From a bacterium (GTDB lineage Bacteria; Verrucomicrobiota; Verrucomicrobiae; Limisphaerales; J093), in contig JAKCAB010000241.1 of assembly GCA_021839785.1 (NCBI GenBank), positions 1 to 6,995 on the forward strand: a DNA stretch of 6,995 nt, given 5' to 3'. Below the pieces are notes generated by a model that worked only from the letters and a program-made list of their open reading frames with translations, was not told the DNA's origin and made no database searches. The translations under genes were made by a program, and so were the position numbers. Position 1 is the stretch's first letter. Every line of letters begins with the position of its first letter. Positions 1 to 5,844 of the stretch are shown here, piece after piece.

Positions 1-1
1 C

Positions 2-1009
2 AGCTCGCCGCAGGTGTTCGTGGACATCGACCGCGACCAGGCCCGCGCGCTCGGCGTCACGCCGCAGCAGATCGAGGAGGCGCTGTACACGGCCTACGGC
101 TCGCGGCAGGTCTCGACCATCTACTCGCCGGTCAACCAGTACTGGGTCATCATGGAGGTGAAGCCGGAGAGCCAGAACGACCCGGCGGCGTTGTCGCAAC
201 TCTACGTTCGCTCCTCGACCGGCAAACTCGTGCCGCTCCCGGCGGTGGCGAACATCCGGCGCGGCGTCGGCCCGCTGACGGTGAATCATTTCGGCCAGTT
301 GCCGGCGGTGAACCTCTCCTTCAACCTCGCCCCCGGCATGTCGCTGGGCACGGCGGTGGACGCGGTGAACGCGATGCTCGCGCGGATTCGTTTGCCCGCC
401 ACGCTCACCGCCAGTTTCCAAGGCCAGGCGCAGGTGTTTCAATCCTCGCTCAAGGGCCTGGGCATCCTGTTGCTGATGTCGATCCTGGTCATCTACATGA
501 TCCTGGGCATCCTCTACGAGAGTTTCATCCACCCGATCACGATTCTCTCCGGCCTGCCGGCGGCCGGGTTCGGCGCGCTCCTCACGCTGATGCTCTTCAA
601 GATCGAGCTGAACATCTACGCCTTCGTCGGCTTGATCATGCTGGTCGGCATCGTGAAGAAGAACGCGATCATGATGATCGATTTCGCGATCGCCGCGCAG
701 CAGGAAGGCAAGACGCCGTTCGACGCCATTTACCGCGGGTGCCTGCTGCGCTTCCGGCCGATCATGATGACGACCATGTGCGCGCTGATGGGCACGTTGC
801 CGATCGCTTTTGGCTACGGCGCCGGCGGCGAGGCGCGGCAACCGCTCGGCCTGGCGGTCGTGGGCGGCCTGGTGGTTTCGCAACTGCTCACGCTCTACAT
901 CACGCCGGTGATCTACCTTTACCTCGAGACCTTCCAGCAATGGGCCCGTCGCAAACTGCGCCGCGCGGGCGCCGCCGAAGCCAGTCTCGCCGCTTCCCCG
1001 ACCGCATGA
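2..1009 (+). CDS. RND efflux transporter, C-terminal part (5' truncated by window)
   Basis: This is the last 335 residues of an inner-membrane proton/drug antiporter of the AcrB/MdtB/MdtC (HAE1) type; full-length relatives have about 1000-1050. The frame is open from base 2, so the true start lies upstream. The first ~140 residues look like the second periplasmic loop (porter and docking subdomains), starting VDIDRDQARALGV. Five hydrophobic segments follow, near bases 455-517, 527-595, 608-688, 752-817 and 845-922, matching TM8-TM12 of the 12-helix fold. The lysines encoded at 656-661 (GIVKKNA) sit where the TM10 proton-relay lysine (AcrB K940) lies. The segment FRPIMMTT, then ARQPLGLAVVGGL, then LYITPVIYL is characteristic of MdtC-like pumps. 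The tail is short and basic. The stop TGA overlaps the ATG of the adaptor gene, so the two are probably co-translated. Substrate cannot be read from this fragment. Family is certain; the exact subfamily is inferred. Confidence 0.95.
   Translation, partial: SSPQVFVDIDRDQARALGVTPQQIEEALYTAYGSRQVSTIYSPVNQYWVIMEVKPESQNDPAALSQLYVRSSTGKLVPLPAVANIRRGVGPLTVNHFGQLPAVNLSFNLAPGMSLGTAVDAVNAMLARIRLPATLTASFQGQAQVFQSSLKGLGILLLMSILVIYMILGILYESFIHPITILSGLPAAGFGALLTLMLFKIELNIYAFVGLIMLVGIVKKNAIMMIDFAIAAQQEGKTPFDAIYRGCLLRFRPIMMTTMCALMGTLPIAFGYGAGGEARQPLGLAVVGGLVVSQLLTLYITPVIYLYLETFQQWARRKLRRAGAAEASLAASPTA
1006..1009 (+). other. ATGA stop/start overlap, RND gene to adaptor gene
   Basis: The TGA stop of the RND gene (1007-1009) and the ATG start of the adaptor gene (1006-1008) share bases. 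No purine-rich ribosome-binding site precedes this ATG, so translation of the adaptor probably depends on ribosomes finishing the RND gene. The overlap itself is directly visible; the coupling is inferred. Confidence 0.85.
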
Positions 1010-2268
1010 GCAACGCCGCCGATCCGCAAACGCCGACGCCCGGCGCCCAGCCCGCCGAATCTGCCCCGAAAAACGGCCCCACCTCCCGGCGACTGGCAGG
1101 GTTCGCCCTGCTGGCCGCCCTGGTCGCCGGACTCAGCTTCGTCGGTCTGCGCTACCTCGTGGACGTGTTCACGCACGAGAGCACGGACGACGCTTACCTC
1201 GAAGGCCCCATCGTGGCCATTTCGCCCAAGGTGGCCGGCCTCGTCTCCGCCGTTTACATCCACGACAACCAGCCGGTGAAACCCGGCGATCCGTTGGTCG
1301 ATATCGATCCGCGCGACTACGAAGCCACGTTGGCCCGCAAGCGCGCCGCCCGCGAGGTCTCCGAAAGCAACCGGCAGACCGTGGAAAGCGCGTACAAGTT
1401 GATGCAGGCCCGGCTGGCCACCGCTGAACTGACCGCCAAGCAGAGCGAGTCCGAGGCGGCGGCCTCCGCCGCGACGGCTGAACGTGCCGAGGCGGATTTC
1501 AAGCGGATGCAGTCGCTGCGCCAGGAAAACGTCAGCTCCGCTCAGGAATTCGATCTCGCCCGCGCGTCCGCCACCGCCGCCCGCGCCACGGCCGACGCGG
1601 ACCGCGACAAGGTGGCCACCGACCGGTCGCGGGTCACGGAGGCTCGGGCGCAACTGGACGCCGCGCAGGCCGCCTTCGAAATGGCGCGGGCCGAGGTCCA
1701 CCAGGCGGAAGCCGACGTCAAGATTGCCGAGCTGGACCTTTCCTACACGCGCATTGTGGCGCCGACGAACGGCTTCGTCACCCGCAAGGCCGTCCACGTC
1801 GGCGAGTACGTCCAGGTGGGGCAACGGTTGCTCGCCGTGGTGGTGCCGGATTTCTGGGTGGTGGCCAACTTCAAGGAGACCCAGCTCCAAAACCTCCGGC
1901 CCGACCAGCCGGTGGAATTGCACGTGGACGCCTACCCCGACCAGAAGTTCGCCGCGCACGTGGACAGCATCCAGGCCGGCAGCGGCGCGCGCTTCAGCCT
2001 GTTGCCGCCGGAAAACGCGGTCGGCAACTTCGTCAAGGTGGTCCAGCGCGTGCCGGTCAAAATCCTGTTCGACCAGCCGCCGGACGAGGCGCACAAGCTC
2101 GGTCCCGGAATGTCGGTGGTGCCGTGGGTGCGCACCAGCGATTACCAGGTTTCCACGCCGGTGCTCGTCCTGGCGTCCTTGGTCGTGGCCGTGCTGTTCA
2201 CCGTGCTGGTCTGGAAAGCCGTTCCGTCGGGCGGCAAGGACGAAACCAAGCCGGCGCCCGCGCGATGA
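1006..2268 (+). CDS. emrA: HlyD/EmrA-family periplasmic adaptor of an MFS efflux pump
   Basis: This 420-residue membrane-fusion protein should link the inner-membrane exporter encoded next door to an outer-membrane TolC-type channel. Residues 31-51 form the N-terminal membrane anchor. THESTDDAYLEG (56-67), typical of EmrA, and the first half of the lipoyl/barrel-sandwich domain (68-106) follow. A long Ala/Glu/Arg-rich coiled-coil hairpin spans about 107-243. The chain returns at LSYTRIVAPTNGFVTR (245-260) with the second lipoyl half, then a beta-barrel domain with VVANFKETQL (285-294) and PGMSVVPWV (367-375). An oddity is a second strongly hydrophobic stretch at 382-406 followed by a Lys/Arg tail; EmrA proteins normally end after the barrel. 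The ATG at 1006 was chosen because it overlaps the preceding stop (ATGA) and gives the normal family N-terminus; the frame is open farther upstream, but that part lies over the RND gene. No Shine-Dalgarno sequence is visible. The gene ends in an ATGA overlap with the MFS gene. Confidence 0.95.
   Translation: MSNAADPQTPTPGAQPAESAPKNGPTSRRLAGFALLAALVAGLSFVGLRYLVDVFTHESTDDAYLEGPIVAISPKVAGLVSAVYIHDNQPVKPGDPLVDIDPRDYEATLARKRAAREVSESNRQTVESAYKLMQARLATAELTAKQSESEAAASAATAERAEADFKRMQSLRQENVSSAQEFDLARASATAARATADADRDKVATDRSRVTEARAQLDAAQAAFEMARAEVHQAEADVKIAELDLSYTRIVAPTNGFVTRKAVHVGEYVQVGQRLLAVVVPDFWVVANFKETQLQNLRPDQPVELHVDAYPDQKFAAHVDSIQAGSGARFSLLPPENAVGNFVKVVQRVPVKILFDQPPDEAHKLGPGMSVVPWVRTSDYQVSTPVLVLASLVVAVLFTVLVWKAVPSGGKDETKPAPAR
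2265..2268 (+). other. ATGA stop/start overlap, adaptor gene to MFS gene
   Basis: The adaptor stop TGA (2266-2268) overlaps the MFS start ATG (2265-2267) in the same ATGA arrangement as at the preceding junction. Repetition of the overlap supports both start choices and a single co-translated unit. Confidence 0.85.
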
Positions 2269-3836
2269 GCCCGCCGGCGACGACGAGCGCGCCGTGGCAG
2301 CCGCGACACAACCCGTGGCTGATCGCCGCCACGGTCGTGGCCGCCACGTTCATGGAAGTGCTCGACACGTCCGTGGCCAACGTCTCGTTGCCGCACATCG
2401 CGGGGAACCTGTCCTGCACGACGGAGGAATCCACCTGGATCCTCACCAGCTACCTGGTCTCGAACGCCATCATCCTGCCCATGACGGGCTGGCTGGGACG
2501 GTACTTCGGGCGGAAGCGGCTCTTCATCGGCTGCATCGCGCTGTTCACGCTCACCTCCGTGCTGTGCGGCATGGCGACCGACCTGCCTTTCCTGATTGTC
2601 GCGCGCGTGCTGCAAGGCATTGGCGGCGGCGCGATGGTGCCCATTTCGCAGGCCATCCTGCTGGAGAGTTTCCCGCCGCAAAAACGCGGTCAGGCGATGG
2701 CCGCGTTCGGCATGGGCGTCATCGTCGCGCCGATCCTCGGTCCCACCCTGGGCGGCTGGATCACCGACAACTACTCCTGGCGCTGGATTTTTTACATCAA
2801 CATCCCGGTGGGCATCGCGGCGATGCTCGCCGCCGAGGCCGTGGTGGAGGACCCGCCGTACATTCGCGGCGCGCGCGTGGAGAGCATCGACTTCGCCGGC
2901 TTCGTGTTCCTGGCCGTCTGGCTGGGCACGCTCCAGATCATCCTCGACAAGGGCGAGCAGGACGACTGGTTTGCGGCGGAATGGATCCGGTGGTTCGGCG
3001 TGATCTCGGTGGCGTCGTTTGTGGCCTTTCTCATCCGCCAGCTCCGGACCGCGCATCCTTTGGTGGACCTGCGGGTGCTGAAGAACCGCAACTTCAGCGC
3101 CGGCCTGGTGCTGATCGCGATGCTGGGCGGCGTGCTTTACGGCACCACCGCGGCGCTGCCGATCTTCCTGCAAACGCTCATGGGCTACCCTGCCCTGCAA
3201 AGCGGCTTGGTGTTGAGCCCGCGCGGCGTCGGCGCCTTTTTCACGACGCTGATAGTCGGCCGCTTGGTCGGCAAGGTCAGCGGGCGTTGGCTGGTCTTCA
3301 CGGGCTTTACGCTGCTGTCGGTGTCGTCGTTCTGGCTGGGCAACATCAACCTCCAGATCAGCCCGGCCAACGTGATCCTGCCCGTCATCCTGAGCGGCAT
3401 CGCGGTCAGCTTCGTGTTCGTGCCGCTGACGACCACCGCGATGGGTTACTTGCGCCAGGACCAGATCGGCAACGCCAGCGGGCTGTACAATTTGATGCGC
3501 AACCTCGGCGGCAGCTTCGGCATCGCGATGGTCACGACGTTCCTGGCCCGGCACGCGCAAGTCGAGCAAGCCGCCTTGGTCGCCCACCTGACGCCGTACG
3601 ATCCCATTTATCGCGAGCGCCTGGCCGCCCTGACCGCGTCCTTGACGCCGCTGAGCGGGGCCGCGGCGAGCCAGCAAACGACCGCGTCGATCGGTCAGAC
3701 CGTCTGGCAGCAGGCCCAGCTCTCGGCGTTCGTCTATAATTTCCGGCTCTTCGGCGTCCTCTGCCTGCTCTGCCTGCCGGCGGTGTTCTTGTTCAAGCGT
3801 GTCAAAGGCGGCGCGGGCGGCCCCGGCGGCCATTGA
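2265..3836 (+). CDS. emrB: EmrB/QacA-type MFS multidrug exporter (DHA2, 14 TM)
   Basis: This 523-residue inner-membrane drug/proton antiporter belongs to the DHA2 family and is the exporter partner of the adaptor just upstream. TM1 carries the family motif LDTSVANVSLPHIAGNL (33-49), including the acidic Asp34. The loop after TM2 carries motif A as GWLGRYFGRKR (75-85), in which Arg replaces the usual Asp of GxLxDRxGRK. Motif C, the antiporter signature, is GVIVAPILGPTLGG (151-164). About 14 hydrophobic segments fit the length, and a long polar extracytoplasmic stretch lies between the last two (about 430-488), as in EmrB. The ATG at 2265 overlaps the adaptor stop (ATGA) and gives a standard N-terminus (PRHNPWLIAATVVAATFMEVLD); the longer in-frame opening upstream lies over the adaptor gene. 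Relatives export hydrophobic drugs, uncouplers, bile salts or fatty acids; the substrate here is unknown. The C-terminus is a short Gly-rich tail after KRVK. The gene appears to close the operon. Confidence 0.95.
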   Translation: MSPPATTSAPWQPRHNPWLIAATVVAATFMEVLDTSVANVSLPHIAGNLSCTTEESTWILTSYLVSNAIILPMTGWLGRYFGRKRLFIGCIALFTLTSVLCGMATDLPFLIVARVLQGIGGGAMVPISQAILLESFPPQKRGQAMAAFGMGVIVAPILGPTLGGWITDNYSWRWIFYINIPVGIAAMLAAEAVVEDPPYIRGARVESIDFAGFVFLAVWLGTLQIILDKGEQDDWFAAEWIRWFGVISVASFVAFLIRQLRTAHPLVDLRVLKNRNFSAGLVLIAMLGGVLYGTTAALPIFLQTLMGYPALQSGLVLSPRGVGAFFTTLIVGRLVGKVSGRWLVFTGFTLLSVSSFWLGNINLQISPANVILPVILSGIAVSFVFVPLTTTAMGYLRQDQIGNASGLYNLMRNLGGSFGIAMVTTFLARHAQVEQAALVAHLTPYDPIYRERLAALTASLTPLSGAAASQQTTASIGQTVWQQAQLSAFVYNFRLFGVLCLLCLPAVFLFKRVKGGAGGPGGH

Positions 3837-4029
3837 ACCTGAATTCCTAGTTGAACCGCTGATAGACGCCGATCAACGCAGATGGGAAAAAGGCTGCCGT
3901 CGCCGGTGGGTTTCCAGATTGAAGCGTAGCCTCGTTGCCGTCCGTGGGCATCGGCCCGCCGTCGGGCGCCTCGGTCGTAGAAACATTTGCTTGAAGCCGC
4001 CCCGCGCACCCACCACTCTCAGCCAGCCT
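3837..4029 (+). other. Intergenic region between efflux operon and sigma factor gene
   Basis: This 193-bp gap should contain the end of the efflux transcript and the promoter of the sigma factor gene, but neither is clear. A short GC stem (GCCCG 3954-3958, CGGGC 3963-3967) has no U-tract and is not called a terminator. TTG-rich stretches near 3918-3923 and 3988-3993 have no matching -10 element at proper spacing. There is no Shine-Dalgarno sequence ahead of the ATG at 4030. The sigma reading frame stays open through the whole gap back to 3799, so a longer protein starting at a non-ATG codon (for example TTG at 3991) cannot be fully excluded. The gap contains the 10-bp-periodic repeat listed separately. 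Confidence 0.6.
3857..3886. repeat. Short 10-bp-periodic degenerate repeat (CGCNGATNNN x3)
   Basis: Three consecutive 10-bp units read CGCTGATAGA, CGCCGATCAA and CGCAGATGGG, with CGC and GAT invariant and the other positions variable. The spacing is exact and is followed by an A-run (3887-3891). I recall similar arrays of about one helical turn per unit in gaps of Verrucomicrobiota and other environmental genomes, where they are often mistranslated as NADQRR-like peptides. Function is unknown. With only three units, chance cannot be ruled out from this window alone. Confidence 0.55.
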
Positions 4030-5076
4030 ATGCCGGGCCCGAGCAAAGCAGGTCGCTCCGCACCCACAACCCGACTGACCCAACGCGCCAAGCGCGTGCG
4101 CCAGTCGCGGGTTCGTGGCCTTCGTGCCACCCGCCGCCGGCCGGCCGGTGCGCCTCCGACCCCGCCGGTGCCGACCCCACCGCCCCCCGCGCCCGTGGCC
4201 GTGCCGCGCGACGAGGCGACCATCGATTCGAATACGCGCGAACGAGGCAGCTACGACGCCGATTCGGCGATCAAACTGTACCTGCGCGAAATCGGGCAGG
4301 TGAAACTGTTGACCCCCCAGGAGGAGATCGAACTGGCGGCCCGCATCAAACGCGGCGACCGCCGGGCCCGCGAGCACATGATCAAGGCGAACCTGCGGCT
4401 GGTCGTGAAAATCGCCCACGACTACGACGGCCTCGGCCTGCCGTTGCTCGATCTGATCAACGAGGGCAACCTCGGCTTGATGAAGGCGGTCGAGCGCTTC
4501 GACCCTGCCAAGGGCGGCAAGCTCTCGACTTACGCCGCGTGGTGGATCAAGCAGTCCATCAAGCGCGCGCTCGCCAACCAGGCCAAAACCATCCGCCTGC
4601 CGGTGCATCTCGTGGACAAGATTTCGCGGATGCGCCGCATCGCGATGAAGCTCCAAGAGGTCTTCGGCCGCGAACCCACCGACGAAGAGCTGGCGGAGGA
4701 ACTGGGCGTTTCGCCGGGGAAGGTCACGCAGTTGCGCATGGCCTCGTTCCGGCCCACGTCGCTGGACGCCCCGATCGGCGACGACGAATCGAACACGTAC
4801 GCGGAGGTGGTCGAAGACGAGCGGGCCGAGGATCCGTACGCGATGCTCGAAGAAAAGACGGTCACGCGCATGCTCAGCGACCTCGTCGAGCGGCTCGACG
4901 ACCGCGAGAAGCGGATCCTGCGATACCGGTTCGGCCTCGACGGCGGCGGCGAGAAAACCCTCGAGGAAGTCGGCGCGGTTTTTGGCGTGACCCGCGAGCG
5001 CATCCGGCAGATTCAAAACCTCGCGCTGAGCAAGCTGCGCCGCATGATCGCCAAGCTGGAGAAACAAAACGTTTGA
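4030..5076 (+). CDS. rpoD: RNA polymerase sigma-70 factor, RpoD/SigA type
   Basis: This 348-residue sigma factor directs core RNA polymerase to -10/-35 promoters. Region 1.2 begins at DSAIKLYLREIG (78-89). Region 2 runs through MIKANLRLVVKIAHDY (117-132), LLDLINEGNLGLMKAVERFD and LSTYAAWWIKQSIKRAL (165-181), the last being the -10 recognition and melting segment. Region 3 includes GREPTDEELAEELGVS and the linker SFRPTSLDAPIGDDE. Region 4 ends with the -35-binding helix-turn-helix GVTRERIRQIQNLALSKLRRM (319-339). Acidic region 1.1 and the large non-conserved insert of E. coli RpoD are missing. In their place residues 1-37 are very basic and 38-59 are proline-rich. All core regions being intact argues for a primary or close group-2 sigma factor; which one it is depends on whether the genome has another copy. 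ATG 4030 is the first ATG outside the efflux gene; a longer form is possible. apt follows 32 bp downstream. Confidence 0.95.
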   Translation: MPGPSKAGRSAPTTRLTQRAKRVRQSRVRGLRATRRRPAGAPPTPPVPTPPPPAPVAVPRDEATIDSNTRERGSYDADSAIKLYLREIGQVKLLTPQEEIELAARIKRGDRRAREHMIKANLRLVVKIAHDYDGLGLPLLDLINEGNLGLMKAVERFDPAKGGKLSTYAAWWIKQSIKRALANQAKTIRLPVHLVDKISRMRRIAMKLQEVFGREPTDEELAEELGVSPGKVTQLRMASFRPTSLDAPIGDDESNTYAEVVEDERAEDPYAMLEEKTVTRMLSDLVERLDDREKRILRYRFGLDGGGEKTLEEVGAVFGVTRERIRQIQNLALSKLRRMIAKLEKQNV

Positions 5077-5108
5077 ACGCGGCGCGTGCCGCGCGGTCCC
5101 TTTTGACG

Positions 5109-5645
5109 ATGAGCCAACCGCCGCCCACCCTCGCCGAGATCACTCGCGCGATCCGCAACGTGCCCGACTTTCCCAAGCCGGGCATCCAGTTCAAGGACAT
5201 CACCCCCGTGCTGGGCGACGGCCGTCTGTTTGCCGCCACCGTGGACGCGTTGATCGACCGGTTCGCGCCGGGCCAGGTCGATGCCGTGGCCGGCGTGGAT
5301 GCGCGCGGTTTCATCTTCGCCGCGGCGGCGGCGGTGAAACTCCAGGCCGGCCTGGTGCCGGTGCGCAAAAAGGGCAAGCTGCCTTACCAGACGATCGAGG
5401 AAAGCTACGAACTCGAATACGGCTCGAACACGCTCGCGATTCACGCGGACGCGCTGAAGCCGGGCAGCCGCGTGCTCCTGCTGGACGACCTGCTGGCCAC
5501 CGGCGGCACCGCGCGGGCGGCGGCCACGTTGCTGCGCCGCCTGGGGGCCGAGATTCTCGAAGTCGGCTTCGTGATCGAACTGGGCTTCCTCCAAGGCCGC
5601 GCGAAATTGCGCGACTTCCCGGTCCGCTCCCTGATCGTCTTCTGA
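5109..5645 (+). CDS. apt: Adenine phosphoribosyltransferase
   Basis: This 178-residue cytoplasmic purine-salvage enzyme converts adenine and phosphoribosyl pyrophosphate (PRPP) to AMP and pyrophosphate. The length is normal for the family (about 170-180). The N-terminal RNVPDFPKPGIQFKDITPVL (16-35) is the typical APRT opening. GVDARGFIFAAAAA (62-75) gives the RGF motif, RKKGKLPYQT (86-95) is the flexible catalytic loop, and ESYELEYG (98-105) follows. The PRPP-binding signature is VLLLDDLLATGGT (122-134), with the paired aspartates at 126-127. No key residue is missing. The ATG at 5109 was chosen because it gives the standard family N-terminus; upstream in-frame sequence lies over the sigma gene and codes for nothing recognisable. 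No Shine-Dalgarno sequence is visible. The 32-bp gap after the sigma gene, with no terminator, suggests co-transcription. The inverted repeat after the stop may protect or end the transcript. Confidence 0.97.
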   Translation: MSQPPPTLAEITRAIRNVPDFPKPGIQFKDITPVLGDGRLFAATVDALIDRFAPGQVDAVAGVDARGFIFAAAAAVKLQAGLVPVRKKGKLPYQTIEESYELEYGSNTLAIHADALKPGSRVLLLDDLLATGGTARAAATLLRRLGAEILEVGFVIELGFLQGRAKLRDFPVRSLIVF

Positions 5646-5667
5646 CCGTGCCGGGACCGGTTGTTAC

Positions 5668-5753
5668 GGCGCGCCGGCTTCCAGCCGGCTGGAGACGCGA
5701 CTCGTTGCCCCGAGACGGGCGCAGGCGCAAAGCCGGCTCCAAGCCGGCGCGCC
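5668..5753. repeat. Imperfect 23-bp inverted repeat, REP-doublet (REPIN)-like
   Basis: The left arm 5668-5690 starts GGCGCGCCGGCTT and ends AGCCGGCT. The right arm 5731-5753 is its reverse complement at 21 of 23 positions; the only differences are the two adjacent bases at 5681-5682. Each arm also contains two copies of GCCGGC and can fold on itself. The 40-bp middle (5691-5730) holds a small CTCG/CGAG stem (5701-5704, 5711-5714). A related fragment follows: CGGCTTTGCG at 5799-5808 is the exact reverse complement of 5726-5735. A GC-rich, self-folding, head-to-head pair in a gap between genes is how REP doublets look. No transposase gene is present nearby to confirm it. It begins 22 bp after the apt stop and could stabilise or terminate that mRNA, though no U-tract is seen. 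Confidence 0.75.
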
Positions 5754-5844
5754 AGCGACAACTTCGGGATGCATTGCCCGGCACCCGCCGCCGGTGGTCG
5801 GCTTTGCGTAACGCCGGCCGGCTCGCTACCCTGTGCCGCCAAGC
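5754..5844 (+). other. Leader region upstream of the PAP2-GT39 gene
   Basis: These 91 bp should contain at least part of the promoter and leader of the downstream gene. No -35/-10 pair and no Shine-Dalgarno sequence is recognisable. A possible hairpin pairs GTCGGC (5797-5802) with GCCGGC (5813-5818), including one G-U pair, and overlaps the REP-like fragment at 5799-5808. It may be debris of the repeat rather than a regulatory element. Confidence 0.4.

Noticed and set aside
919..2094. 391-codon minus-strand open frame opposite the adaptor gene
   Set aside because: Composition is Gly/Arg/His/Leu with no family features, and the plus strand encodes an unmistakable adaptor.
1484..3739. 751-codon plus-strand open frame crossing the adaptor and MFS genes in another frame
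   Set aside because: Arg/Ser/Pro-rich nonsense that spans two well-defined genes; caused by lack of AT-rich stop codons.
2142..3833. 563-codon open frame on the minus strand opposite the MFS gene
   Set aside because: Its translation is a run of Arg/His/Gln/Glu/Asp without domains, typical of the antisense of a GC-rich membrane-protein gene. The plus strand has clear EmrB motifs.
3954..3967. GCCCG/CGGGC hairpin as a terminator of the efflux operon
   Set aside because: The stem is only 5 bp, there is no U-tract, and it is 118 bp past the stop; in sequence this GC-rich such stems are common.
3799..4029. Start of the sigma factor at 3799 (ATG inside the MFS gene)
   Set aside because: It would overlap the MFS 3' end by 38 bp and add 77 residues with no sigma similarity; ATG 4030 is simpler, although a start between them is not fully excluded.
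3847..5067. 406-codon open frame on the minus strand opposite the sigma factor gene
   Set aside because: No recognisable domain and biased composition; it mirrors the sigma gene almost exactly, as expected of a GC-rich shadow.
3987..5108. Long in-frame extension upstream of apt
   Set aside because: The extra residues lie over the sigma factor gene in another frame and have no domain, while apt has a normal family start at 5109.
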